From: an uncultured Lachnospiraceae bacterium | GTDB lineage: Bacteria > Bacillota > Clostridia > Lachnospirales > Lachnospiraceae | Length of the DNA stretch: 64,000 nucleotides | NCBI GenBank assembly: GCA_905199445.1 | Contig: CAJKGK010000005.1 | Location: forward strand, 62,001-126,000 | Direction of reading: 5' to 3' | Shown here: positions 16,877 to 25,284 of the stretch, piece after piece | Layout: each line of letters begins with the position of its first letter | Numbering within the stretch: the stretch's first letter is position 1 | Position numbers and translations under genes: made by a program | The notes under the pieces: model-generated | Told to the model about the DNA's origin: nothing | The model's input: the letters and a program-made list of their open reading frames with translations, nothing else | The model's database searches: none

Positions 16877-17656
16877 ATGAAAACAGTACTTACAATTGCA
16901 GGTTCTGACTGCAGCGGCGGTGCCGGAATTCAGGCAGATTTAAAGACGATGACAGCACATAAGGTTTACGGGATGAGCGTGATTACAGCGCTGACGGCTC
17001 AAAATACCACAGGTGTTTACGGTGTGCTGGATGCAGGCGCAGATTTTACAGGGCATCAGTTGGACTGTGTATTTAAGGATATATTTCCGGATGCCGTTAA
17101 AATCGGTATGGTATCCAATATAGAGACAATAGAAGTGATTGCGGATAAGCTTAAGGTATACGGCGCAAAAAACATTGTGATGGATCCGGTGATGGTATCC
17201 ACAAGCGGGTGTGCACTGATGAGCCCGGATGCAATGGGAACATTGATTGAAAAGCTGATGCCTTTGGCCGATATTGTCACACCGAATATTCCTGAGGCTG
17301 AGAAGCTTTGTGGTTTTGAGATTCATACAGTGGAGGATATGATCCGGGCTGCGGGAATTATTTCTGAAAATCTGTCAGGCAGTGTTCTGATTAAAGGCGG
17401 ACATCTGACGGAGACCGCAGATGATCTGCTGTATAATAACGGAAGAATTACATGGTATAAAGGGGAGCGGATTGATACATGCAATACCCATGGTACAGGA
17501 TGTACCCTTTCATCTGCCATTGCCAGTAATCTGGCTTTGGGGTATGATCTGGAAGAAAGTGTGGCAAGAGCAAAAGATTATATTACCGGTGCCTTAAAGG
17601 ACGGTTTGAATTTGGGACAGGGCAATGGCCCCTTAAATCACTGTTACCGTCTGTAG
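16877..17656 (+). CDS. thiD: Hydroxymethylpyrimidine / phosphomethylpyrimidine kinase
   Basis: Ribokinase-fold enzyme phosphorylating HMP and HMP-P for thiamine synthesis. 259 residues. LTIAGSDCSGGAGIQADLKTM is the diagnostic N-terminus; HGTGCTLSSAIASNLALG contains the anion hole and catalytic Asp region typical of the family (here GTGC). Some Firmicute ThiD enzymes also phosphorylate pyridoxal, which cannot be excluded. No TPP riboswitch is seen upstream. thiE lies 34 kb away at 51.3 kb. Confidence 0.93.
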   Translation: MKTVLTIAGSDCSGGAGIQADLKTMTAHKVYGMSVITALTAQNTTGVYGVLDAGADFTGHQLDCVFKDIFPDAVKIGMVSNIETIEVIADKLKVYGAKNIVMDPVMVSTSGCALMSPDAMGTLIEKLMPLADIVTPNIPEAEKLCGFEIHTVEDMIRAAGIISENLSGSVLIKGGHLTETADDLLYNNGRITWYKGERIDTCNTHGTGCTLSSAIASNLALGYDLEESVARAKDYITGALKDGLNLGQGNGPLNHCYRL

Positions 17657-17672
17657 ATGAGGGGCTAAGTGG

Positions 17673-20300
17673 ATGGATATGAGAAAGCGGGGACGTCTGA
17701 AAATATTTTTCAGCTACGCAGACGGTACCGGAAAAACCTATGCGATGCTTCTGGCTGTTACAGAGCAGCTAAAACAGGGAAGGGATATTGTGATCGGCCA
17801 TATGGATCAGGCGATGGATGAGAAAACAAAAGCCCTTGCCGAACATATGGAAAAGCTGCCGGGCTGCCGGCACGCTGATGCGGGTGGCGCTTATGTCTAT
17901 ACATTTAATCTGGATGCAGCCGTGAATCGCCATCCTCAGGGGATTATTTTAGGACGTCTGGCTGGACGGAATGCTTCGGGCTGCCGGCACATGTACAGAT
18001 ATCAGGATGTGGAAGAACTTTTAAATGCCGGTATTGACGTCTATACAACTTTAAATGTCCAGAACCTGGAAAGCCTCAATGACATTGTAGCTTCTGTCCT
18101 GGGGCGTGAAATCGGGGATCGGGTTCCGGATTCACTGTTTGATGCGGCCGAGAATGTGGAAATGATTGATGCGGAGCCTGAATCTGTTCTTGAGCAGAGC
18201 CTGAAAGTGCATCAGGACAACTTTTGGAATCAGACGCAGCATGATGTGGTGCTGCGCCGGCTGGCTGTTTTAAGAGAGCTGGCTTACCGCCGCAGTGCCC
18301 AAAGAGTAGAGCAGCAGAAAATTCCGGGGACGAACAAAGCATCGTCATATCCAGCCGATGAACATATTCTTGTATGCCTGTCATCTTCGCCGTCCAACGG
18401 AAAAATTATTCGTACCGCAGCCAGAATGGCCAGCGCCTTTAAGGGAAAGTTTACGGCATTGTTTGTAGAAACTCCGGATGCGTCCCGGATGTCCCAGGAT
18501 GATTTGCAGCGTCTGAGAGCCCATACCCATCTGGCCAGACAGCTGGGCGCGGAAATTGAGACGGTCTATGGTGTGGATATTGCTTTTCAGATCGCAGAAT
18601 TTGCCCGGATAGCCGGGGTGTCTAAAATTGTGATCGGGCGCAGCAATACAAGGCGGCGTCTGTTACAGGTCGGCCGCTCTTTTGCTCAGCAGCTGACAGC
18701 TATGGCCCCCAATCTGGATATTTATATTATTCCCGATGACTCTGTTGAAAAATACCGGGCACCTCAGTATCATCGCTTTGGCGTTTTTTCTTTTGGTGAA
18801 TTATTCAAAACCATGGGTGTCATCGGGGCAGCAACACTCATTGGCATGGTATTTGATATGGCCGGCTTCAGAGAGGCCAATATTATTACTGTTTATTTGC
18901 TTGGAGTGCTACTGGTTTCAGTGATTACCAATGGCTGGGGGTATAGTATTGCGGCTTCTGTGGTCAGTGTGTTTGTATTTAATTTTTTCTTTGCCAGCCC
19001 AAGATATACATTGAATGCCTATGATGTGGGTTATCCGGTAACCTTCCTGATTATGTTTGCCGGGGCATTTTTAAGCAGTTCCCTGGCAACAAAGTTTAAG
19101 GAGCAGGCCGCTCAGTCTGCCCGGGTAGCGTACCGTACCAAGGTGCTGTTTGAGACAAATCACCGGCTGAGTCAGGAAATGGATGCCCGGGGCATTATGA
19201 AAGTGACATCCGAGCAGCTGACAAAGCTTTTGGAACGCAATGTGATTTTTTATCCTGTGAATGACGGCCGGCTGGGAACCGGTATTTTTGAACCTTGGGA
19301 TTTTGCCCATCCTCAGCCGCCGGATTTGGGCAATGATGACCAGAAGGCTGTGGCATGGGCGCTGGCCAATAATAAACATGCCGGGGCAACGACCAATACA
19401 TTTTCAGGGGCACAATTTCTCTATCTGACGGTGCGGGCGGCATCGGGGATCTATGGGGTGGTAGGAATTCATGCCCAAGCGCATCCTCTGGAGGCGTTTG
19501 AAAGCAGTATTGTACTTTCTATTCTTGGGGAATGTGGGCTGGCACTGGAAAAAGAATTTTTTGAGCGTAAGAGAGCGGAGGCTGCCGCCTGCGCCAAAAA
19601 TGAACAGCTCAGAGCCAATCTGCTCAGGTCTATTTCTCATGATCTGAGGACACCGCTGACAAGCATTTCCGGCAATGCCGGTGTACTGCTGCACAGCAGT
19701 GAGCAGCTCAGTCCTCAAAAACGTCAGAAGCTGTACTCGGATATTTACGATGATTCCATATGGCTGATAAATCTGGTGGAAAATTTATTGGCAGTAACAA
19801 AGTTGGAGCAGGGGTCTATGAATCTGAATATGCAGACCGAGCTTTTGGAAGAAATTATCGGGGAGGCCATGCGGCATCTGAGCCGTGACCGGGACAGGCA
19901 TGAGATCAGGGTTGTTCCCAATGATGATCTGATTTTGGTTCGGGCTGATGCAAGGCTGATGATTCAGGTCATTATAAATATTATAGATAATGCAATCAAA
20001 TATACCCAGGAAGGTTCTGTTATTATGATTTCTACCGGCAGGGACGGCCGGTGGGCCTATGCAGAAATTTCTGATAACGGACCAGGGATCGCGGATGAGG
20101 CTAAAGAAAAGATATTTGAAATGTTTTATACAGTATCCAAAACCCTGGCTGACAGCCGAAGAAGCTTAGGGCTGGGGCTGGCGTTGTGCCGTTCCATTAT
20201 CAGCGCCCATGGCGGCACGATTACTGTAAGGGACAACAGCCCCTGTGGCACTGTATTTCGAATGACATTACCGGCAGAGGAGACGAAATTTTATGAATAA
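17673..20300 (+). CDS. kdpD: KdpD-type sensor histidine kinase
   Basis: 875 residues. Order: KdpD cytoplasmic domain (1-200), universal-stress-protein-like domain (about 225-355), four membrane segments (about 375-475), GAF-like region, HisKA with SISHDLRTPLTS, and HATPase with NIIDNAIKYT, DNGPGI and GLGLAL. In E. coli KdpD reports K+ limitation. The Walker A is GTGKT, but the usual Walker B block (VDELAHTN) reads LGRLAGRN, so its acidic residues are missing. No kdpFABC genes occur in the window; kdpE follows with an 8-bp overlap. The output may not be potassium uptake. Confidence 0.9.
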   Translation: MDMRKRGRLKIFFSYADGTGKTYAMLLAVTEQLKQGRDIVIGHMDQAMDEKTKALAEHMEKLPGCRHADAGGAYVYTFNLDAAVNRHPQGIILGRLAGRNASGCRHMYRYQDVEELLNAGIDVYTTLNVQNLESLNDIVASVLGREIGDRVPDSLFDAAENVEMIDAEPESVLEQSLKVHQDNFWNQTQHDVVLRRLAVLRELAYRRSAQRVEQQKIPGTNKASSYPADEHILVCLSSSPSNGKIIRTAARMASAFKGKFTALFVETPDASRMSQDDLQRLRAHTHLARQLGAEIETVYGVDIAFQIAEFARIAGVSKIVIGRSNTRRRLLQVGRSFAQQLTAMAPNLDIYIIPDDSVEKYRAPQYHRFGVFSFGELFKTMGVIGAATLIGMVFDMAGFREANIITVYLLGVLLVSVITNGWGYSIAASVVSVFVFNFFFASPRYTLNAYDVGYPVTFLIMFAGAFLSSSLATKFKEQAAQSARVAYRTKVLFETNHRLSQEMDARGIMKVTSEQLTKLLERNVIFYPVNDGRLGTGIFEPWDFAHPQPPDLGNDDQKAVAWALANNKHAGATTNTFSGAQFLYLTVRAASGIYGVVGIHAQAHPLEAFESSIVLSILGECGLALEKEFFERKRAEAAACAKNEQLRANLLRSISHDLRTPLTSISGNAGVLLHSSEQLSPQKRQKLYSDIYDDSIWLINLVENLLAVTKLEQGSMNLNMQTELLEEIIGEAMRHLSRDRDRHEIRVVPNDDLILVRADARLMIQVIINIIDNAIKYTQEGSVIMISTGRDGRWAYAEISDNGPGIADEAKEKIFEMFYTVSKTLADSRRSLGLGLALCRSIISAHGGTITVRDNSPCGTVFRMTLPAEETKFYE

Positions 20301-20994
20301 ACCCTTTATACTGATTGTTGAGGATGACGCAGCGGTACGCAATCTTATTGCGACCACGCTGGAAACTCAGGATTACCGTTATCATACGGCACAGACGGGA
20401 AGGCAGGCTGTTTTAGAGGCTGTTTCTCAGAACCCGGATGTGATTCTTCTGGATTTGGGACTCCCGGATATGGATGGTGTGGAAATTATTAAAAAGGTGC
20501 GTTCCTGGTCTAATATGCCTATTATTGTGATCAGTGCCCGCAGTGAAGATCACGATAAAATACAGGCCCTGGATGCCGGTGCAGATGATTATCTGACCAA
20601 ACCTTTTTCGGTAGAAGAACTGCTGGCCAGACTTCGGGTGACTCTGCGGCGTCTCAATTATATTAATCATTCTGCAGGGACAGAAAATGCTGTATTTACC
20701 AATGGAGATCTGAAGATTGATTATGCCTCGGGCTGTGCCTATATGGGAAATACGGAGCTGCATCTGACGCCTATTGAGTATAAGCTTTTATGCCTTCTGG
20801 CAAAAAATGTGGGCAAGGTACTGACGCATACGTTTATCACAAAAGAAATATGGGGCAGTTCCTGGGATAACGATATGGCTTCACTGAGGGTTTTTATGGC
20901 AACTTTGCGTAAAAAAATCGAAAGCGATACGGCGGCCCCTAAATATATCCAGACCCATGTAGGTGTTGGCTACCGTATGCTTCGAATTGAATAA
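20293..20994 (+). CDS. kdpE: KdpE-type response regulator
   Basis: 233 residues, OmpR family: receiver domain with acidic pair VEDDA, phospho-acceptor Asp in VILLDLGLPDMDG, Lys in LTKPFSVEELLAR; C-terminal winged helix (LTPIEYKLLCLLAKNVGKVLTH ... GVGYRMLRIE). It overlaps kdpD by 8 bp, so they are partners. The target genes are not visible here. Its stop lies 4 bp from the stop of the convergent PHP gene. Confidence 0.92.
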   Translation: MNKPFILIVEDDAAVRNLIATTLETQDYRYHTAQTGRQAVLEAVSQNPDVILLDLGLPDMDGVEIIKKVRSWSNMPIIVISARSEDHDKIQALDAGADDYLTKPFSVEELLARLRVTLRRLNYINHSAGTENAVFTNGDLKIDYASGCAYMGNTELHLTPIEYKLLCLLAKNVGKVLTHTFITKEIWGSSWDNDMASLRVFMATLRKKIESDTAAPKYIQTHVGVGYRMLRIE

Positions 20995-20998
20995 CGTA

Positions 20999-21724
20999 TT
21001 AATCCTGCAGTGCCGCCAGAATATCTGAGGCTGACCGGCTTTTGCAGTGAATAAACTGGGTTGCTTCATGAATTTGTTCCAGACGGTGAGCGTCTGAATC
21101 AAAAATAAGATGACATTGTTCCAGATAGGGATGCTTTTTTTGCAGTGCCAAAAGAGCATCCCTGTTTTTTATCTCTGCACAGCGAAAACGGCTGTCCTGA
21201 GGAATGAGCCCCAGGTTTGATAAAAGACTGGTAGAGTCTTTGTCCACATGGGCGGGAATCATGATTCCGCCATAATCTGCGGTCAGCTGCCATACATTAT
21301 CAAAGGAGATGTCCGTCGCATTAATGAGCAGATAGGGTTCCTCACCGGCAATGGCATCCTCTGAATTATAAATTTGCTGAAAACCGAAAATGTCCGGGCG
21401 GTTTTTGATTTTGATTAAATGCTTATAAACATAGTCATCAAAGGCCATGGCAGCATCAAGCTGTTTAAACAGACAAAGCACATGAACTTCCTCAATGGTG
21501 CACAGCTCCATGCCGGGAATCACGGTGATGGGATACTGACTTGCTGCGTCCATGACTGCGGGACAGTTTTTACAGGTATTATGATCAGTCACTGCGATGA
21601 CATCCAGACCAATGAGTGCGGCCATGCCTGCGATGTTGCACGGTGTCATATCATCATCACCGCAGGGGGAAAGGCAGGAATGAATATGCAGGTCATAAGA
21701 CAGAGGGATTAAAGATGTTTCCAT
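20999..21724 (-). CDS. PHP domain phosphoesterase of the hydrogenase accessory operon
   Basis: 241 residues. N-terminal DLHIHSCLSPCGDDDMTP and VIAVTDHNTCKNCPA carry the metal-binding His/Asp residues of the PHP fold; EVHVLCLF, IPAHVDKDS and FDSDAHRLE supply the remaining ligands. It probably hydrolyses a phosphate ester or nucleotide, substrate unknown. It is last of five minus-strand genes facing hydABC and overlaps the DRTGG gene by 16 bp. I know this gene order as recurrent in Clostridia, but its role has not been worked out to my knowledge. Confidence 0.88.
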   Translation of the reverse strand: METSLIPLSYDLHIHSCLSPCGDDDMTPCNIAGMAALIGLDVIAVTDHNTCKNCPAVMDAASQYPITVIPGMELCTIEEVHVLCLFKQLDAAMAFDDYVYKHLIKIKNRPDIFGFQQIYNSEDAIAGEEPYLLINATDISFDNVWQLTADYGGIMIPAHVDKDSTSLLSNLGLIPQDSRFRCAEIKNRDALLALQKKHPYLEQCHLIFDSDAHRLEQIHEATQFIHCKSRSASDILAALQD

Positions 21725-22038
21725 ATGGCCAGCGCTGCATCAAAGACAGGAAGCTCTGTCTCAAAAATCGTGACACCGTTTTCAATCGCCCGCTGTTTTG
21801 CGGCAGCATCAAGGGTGACCCCTTCGGCCAGAATAATACAGGCTGCCTCTGTCAAAGTGGCCACCGCAATGGTATTTATATTGGCCATGACTGTCACCCA
21901 GGCACAGCCTGACGGCGCCCGTCCCATGGCAATACTTAAAAGATCACAGCAAAAGGGAACACTGATTTGAGTTTGGGCATTTTCACCCAGGTGGCTTAAG
22001 GTCAGCAGGTTCAGGTCTGCCAGTTCTTTTACTGTCAT
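21709..22038 (-). CDS. DRTGG-type domain protein (second copy)
   Basis: 109 residues from the ATG at 22038 (GGAGATGAACAAATG); a longer frame reaching 22251 overlaps the upstream gene and is rejected. It resembles the other small protein at 24079-24429: both begin MTV, both have a central hydrophobic strand, and both end in an ExELPxFxA block (FETELPVFDA here). This fits the DRTGG regulatory domain found with phosphotransacetylase and CBS proteins. Likely a small-molecule-binding sensor or adaptor; ligand unknown. Confidence 0.75.
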   Translation of the reverse strand: MTVKELADLNLLTLSHLGENAQTQISVPFCCDLLSIAMGRAPSGCAWVTVMANINTIAVATLTEAACIILAEGVTLDAAAKQRAIENGVTIFETELPVFDAALAIWKHL

Positions 22039-22081
22039 TTGTTCATCTCCAATCCATTGATTTATATGAGTTTCTATTGAT

Positions 22082-23635
22082 TTATACGGGTTTGTGCGCA
22101 CTTGTGCCAGCCTCTGCTGCGTTAGATGGGGTTGCGCGCATAGGACAGCGTTTTGCGGGACAGTGTTCACAGTCATTATTGTTGGAACATTCTGTGATTG
22201 GGCGTGGTATACCGGTGGCGGTGTGGGCCGAAATATTGTTTTGATCCGCAATTCGGCTGTCTAAAACGGCGATTTCTTCAGTAAGCGCCCGAATATAATT
22301 TTGCAGTGTTTGTATGCAGTCCGTATCCGGGGGATCCGATGTGTGAATATTGTCCATCAGAGTGGAATAGTCATCGGATAAACGGTGGATATGGCTTTTA
22401 AGTACAGGAATACACATATCTTTTGTGGCATCGCCGCGGACGATATCTTCTGCCAGGGCACGGCAGGTGGGAGCGCCGCAGGCCCCGCAGTCCAGTCCGG
22501 GAAATTCGCTGCATAATTGTTCCACATGGTTAAGCATGGAAATGCTTTCGGAAAAGCTGTTTCCCAGCCGGAAAACCGGTTCATACTCTACCGGTTCATC
22601 CCAGTTTAGCTGTGCATCTTCATAATCTTCCAGATGATTCAAGGATACAGGCAGATATTTGTTCAGATGTTTAAGCTTTGCCTTGGCCACATAAGGATTT
22701 TCAACATTAAGGACGCCGCCTACACAGCCGCCGTTACAGGCATTGAGCTCAATGAACTGGAGATGACTGATCTTTTCGTCTTCCAGGTCTTCCAATACCC
22801 GAATGACGTTTTCAATACCGTCCGCAGCCAGATAATTATCTGTAATCAGCCCGCCAGCCTCGCCGCCGGTGCCGCCCCAGCCTATGCCGATTTTTCCTGA
22901 AATGGCCAGATCCTTTGGCTGATGTTCTGCTTTTTTCATCTCCGGGAGCAACAGCGGGTAAATGTCCTTGATTGCCAGTACACCGTCGATTTCACTTCGA
23001 GATACACCCAGCGGCGATTTGACATACGTAATTTTGGAAGGACATGGGGAGATAAAGATGATTCCAATATCTTCCGGCTTCAGGCCTGTACGGGCGGCTG
23101 CGCGTCGTCTTGCCAGTCTGGCGGCAACTTCCACAGGTGGGTTTAAAGGCAGCAGATGTTCGATCAGATTGGGAAACCTCACCCGAATCAGCCGGACAAC
23201 CGAAGGGCAGGCGGTGCTGATAAGCGGCCATTTCTCCGGGTGATCGGCCACATAACGCCGCGATGCGGCTGAAACAAGTTCTGCTGCTGCGCTGACTTCG
23301 AAAACATCGTCAAAGCCCAGATAGGTCAGGGCCGTTAAAACAATATTTACATCTTCCAGATTATTAAACTGACTGTAAAGCGATGGGGCAGGCAGTGCCA
23401 CGGTGTATCGGTAATTTTTAATAATATCTATGTGGTCGCGCAAAATCTGCTTTGCGTGATGGGGACAGATCCGGACACATTCGCCGCAGTCGATGCAGAA
23501 CTTGTTGGTTATGCAGGCTTTGCCACGGCGAACTCGGATGGCCTGAGTGGGACAGCGCTTAATACAGTTGATGCAGCCCATACACAGCGCCTCATCCAGA
23601 TATACGGAATGAAAAAATTTATCCATGGCAGTCAC
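22082..23635 (-). CDS. [FeFe]-hydrogenase-like iron-sulfur protein with altered H-cluster motif
   Basis: 517 residues. Two N-terminal 4Fe-4S motifs (CMGCINCIKRCP, CIDCGECVRICP), the hydrogenase large-subunit C-terminal domain, a further Cys cluster (LDCGACGAPTCRALAED) and a Pro/Cys-rich tail. The H-cluster blocks are STACPS, SPCPSK and ELNACNGGCVGG. The first has Ala-Cys where catalytic enzymes have Cys-Cys, and the GGGQP after the third is lost. Such changes are known for putative sensory [FeFe] hydrogenases. There is no PAS domain here. It sits between an RsbW-like ATPase and a DRTGG gene, so a redox/H2 sensor role is inferred. Confidence 0.85.
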   Translation of the reverse strand: MTAMDKFFHSVYLDEALCMGCINCIKRCPTQAIRVRRGKACITNKFCIDCGECVRICPHHAKQILRDHIDIIKNYRYTVALPAPSLYSQFNNLEDVNIVLTALTYLGFDDVFEVSAAAELVSAASRRYVADHPEKWPLISTACPSVVRLIRVRFPNLIEHLLPLNPPVEVAARLARRRAAARTGLKPEDIGIIFISPCPSKITYVKSPLGVSRSEIDGVLAIKDIYPLLLPEMKKAEHQPKDLAISGKIGIGWGGTGGEAGGLITDNYLAADGIENVIRVLEDLEDEKISHLQFIELNACNGGCVGGVLNVENPYVAKAKLKHLNKYLPVSLNHLEDYEDAQLNWDEPVEYEPVFRLGNSFSESISMLNHVEQLCSEFPGLDCGACGAPTCRALAEDIVRGDATKDMCIPVLKSHIHRLSDDYSTLMDNIHTSDPPDTDCIQTLQNYIRALTEEIAVLDSRIADQNNISAHTATGIPRPITECSNNNDCEHCPAKRCPMRATPSNAAEAGTSAHKPV

Positions 23636-23653
23636 CTCCTTTGCGTGCCTTTG

Positions 23654-24085
23654 TTACGACATATGGACAATCATTGTGACAGTTGTCCCCTGACCGAGGA
23701 CGGTGTCAATATTCATCTCATCGGAATATTTTTTCATATTAGGCAGACCCATTCCTGCGCCAAAGCCCAGAGAGCGAATATTATCCGGAGCCGTGGAATA
23801 GCCGGCCTGCATGGCCTTGTCAATATCAGGGATGCCGGGCCCGGTATCTTTAAGCACCATAGTAATATCCATAGGGGTGATGGTGACAGTGACAGTACCG
23901 CCGTTGGCGTGGATGACCATGTTGATTTCCCCTTCGTACATGGCAATGGCCACTTTTCGAGTGACTTCCGGGGGGACACCGATTTGTTTAAGCATGTTTT
24001 TCACATTACTGCTGGCTTCACCGGCTCTTGTAAAATCATCCGGTGAAACCGTGTAGTTTAAGGTGATGATATCATTGTTCAACAC
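23654..24085 (-). CDS. RsbW-like GHKL ATPase / anti-sigma-type serine kinase
   Basis: 143 residues, a single HATPase_c domain: N-box YEGEINMVIHANGG, G1 box LKDTGPGIPD, G2 box SLGFGAGMGLPNMKKYSDE. No phospho-acceptor His domain is present, which is the form of anti-sigma factors and partner-switching kinases such as RsbW/SpoIIAB. GTG start at 24085 with GGAGG 7 bp upstream. It overlaps the upstream DRTGG gene by 7 bp. No sigma factor or STAS antagonist is encoded in the window, so its partner is unknown; the neighbouring hydrogenase-like protein is one candidate. Confidence 0.85.
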   Translation of the reverse strand: MLNNDIITLNYTVSPDDFTRAGEASSNVKNMLKQIGVPPEVTRKVAIAMYEGEINMVIHANGGTVTVTITPMDITMVLKDTGPGIPDIDKAMQAGYSTAPDNIRSLGFGAGMGLPNMKKYSDEMNIDTVLGQGTTVTMIVHMS

Positions 24086-24429
24086 GATGCACCTCCGCGC
24101 AGCCCGGCTGTGTATAAAATGCCGCAGGCCGTAAACATGGGAAGCTCCGTGGACAGCACGGCAATACCCCGGTCAGCGGCCAGCTTTGTCATGTCGGCAT
24201 CAGGAACTTTTCCACGGACAAAGACAAGGCATACAATGTCCATCATTTCAGCAGTACGGATTACCTGAGGGTTGCACAGCCCTGTAATCAATACAGACTG
24301 GTCTTTCACAAACGCCAGAACATCGCTCATCATATCCGAACCGCAGGCGGAGTGAACTTCATGATTCATAAGACCTTCACCGTAGAGAAGGTTGGCGTCG
24401 AGCAGTTTCATAATATCAGCAACAGTCAT
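24079..24429 (-). CDS. DRTGG-type domain protein (first copy)
   Basis: 116 residues from the ATG at 24429, which has CGGAGGT upstream; longer starts are unsupported. Sequence LLYGEGLMNHEVHSACGSDMMSDVLAFV then SVLITGLCNPQVIRTAEMMDIVCLVFVRGK and STELPMFTACGILY fits the DRTGG domain. First gene of the minus-strand hydrogenase accessory operon. Several Cys residues (AC, LC, VC, AC) could sense redox state or bind a metal; that is speculation. Confidence 0.77.
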   Translation of the reverse strand: MTVADIMKLLDANLLYGEGLMNHEVHSACGSDMMSDVLAFVKDQSVLITGLCNPQVIRTAEMMDIVCLVFVRGKVPDADMTKLAADRGIAVLSTELPMFTACGILYTAGLRGGASC

Positions 24430-24479
24430 AAAAAACCTCCGATCATTTATAAAATTAACGACAATATGCATATGTCCTA

Positions 24480-24508
24480 AGTATACCATTGCATATGTAT
24501 AAATTCAA
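24480..24508 (-). promoter_or_regulatory. Promoter of the minus-strand accessory operon
   Basis: Minus strand: TTGAAT (24508-24503), 17-bp spacer, TATACT (24485-24480), about 50 bp before the DRTGG start. Confidence 0.75.
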
Positions 24509-24518
24509 CAAAATAAGG

Positions 24519-24536
24519 TTGTTAAATATGTAACAT
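24519..24536. promoter_or_regulatory. Rex-like operator between the two hydrogenase operons
   Basis: TTGTTAAATATGTAACAT against the Firmicute Rex consensus TTGTTAA-N4-TTAACAA: the left half is 7/7, the right half 5/7. It lies 11 bp upstream of the minus-strand -35 and about 110 bp upstream of the plus-strand -10. Rex is the NADH/NAD+ sensor known to control hydrogenase and fermentation genes in Clostridia, so the location fits. Confidence 0.6.
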
Positions 24537-24644
24537 ATAATAAAAGTGTATACGCTCTATGTGGAATTAATGATGCAAAATCATATATGACTAATTTTTT
24601 ACAGAAATTTTATCATTACGACAGTAGAAAATTGGGAGAAATGA

Positions 24645-24653
24645 TGATATAAT
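24645..24653 (+). promoter_or_regulatory. Extended -10 promoter of the hydABC operon
   Basis: TGATATAAT, a perfect extended -10, 136 bp before the hydC start. The -35 region is weak. Confidence 0.65.
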
Positions 24654-24789
24654 TAGCGAAACCCGTCTGTTGTGGTATTGCACATTCTGACGGTGAACAT
24701 GGAGCCGATCTGCGGCCAGCCACGATGAATGAAAGCCAGTTTTAACATGCTTTATCAGGCTTTCAAAGTATATACTAGGAGGGATTTAC
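24654..24789 (+). other. Structured 5' leader of the hydABC operon
   Basis: About 130 bases of leader without a gene. It contains CCGTC/GACGG (24663-24667 with 24689-24693) and TGAAAGCC/GGCTTTCA (24730-24737 with 24758-24765), the second just ahead of the AGGAGG ribosome site. There is no T-run, so it is not a terminator. I recognise no known riboswitch class. Confidence 0.4.
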
Positions 24790-25284
24790 TTGAGTTCAAA
24801 CAAACAAGCTGTATCTTTTTCGGATACACCTCAGCAGAAGGAACAACTGCTTGGGGTCATTGAAGAACTGAAAAATCAACCGGGTGCCTTAATGCCTGTG
24901 ATGCAAAAGGCGCAGGAAATTTATGGATATCTCCCAATTGAAGTTCAGACAATGATTTCTGATGCCATGAATATACCATTGGAAAAAATTTATGGTGTTG
25001 CCACATTCTATTCTCAGTTTGCACTGAATCCAAAAGGACGTTATCAGATTTCTGTCTGTCTGGGAACTGCCTGTTATGTAAAAGGATCCGGCGATATTTA
25101 TAATAAGCTGATGGAGCTTTTAGGTATTGTCGGCGGAGAGTGTACACCGGACGGAAAGTTTTCTCTGGATGCCTGCCGCTGTGTGGGTGCCTGTGGACTT
25201 GCGCCGGTGATGATGATCAACGATGATGTTTACGGACGTCTGACTGTGGATGAGATTGCCGGCATACTGGCCAAGTATGATTGA
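24790..25284 (+). CDS. hydC: NuoE-like 2Fe-2S subunit of the bifurcating hydrogenase
   Basis: 164 residues, thioredoxin-like 2Fe-2S ferredoxin of the NuoE/HydC family. The four ligand Cys lie in VCLGTACYVKGSG and DACRCVGACGLAPVMMIND. N-terminal helices (KNQPGALMPVMQKAQEIYGYLP) match the family. In HydABC enzymes this subunit passes electrons between HydB and HydA. It starts at TTG with AGGAGGG upstream. First gene of the plus-strand operon. Confidence 0.93.
   Translation: MSSNKQAVSFSDTPQQKEQLLGVIEELKNQPGALMPVMQKAQEIYGYLPIEVQTMISDAMNIPLEKIYGVATFYSQFALNPKGRYQISVCLGTACYVKGSGDIYNKLMELLGIVGGECTPDGKFSLDACRCVGACGLAPVMMINDDVYGRLTVDEIAGILAKYD

Noticed and set aside
22039..22251. Longer start for the DRTGG gene
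   Set aside because: It would overlap the upstream hydrogenase-like gene by 170 bp; the ATG at 22038 has its own ribosome site and starts at the family N-terminus.
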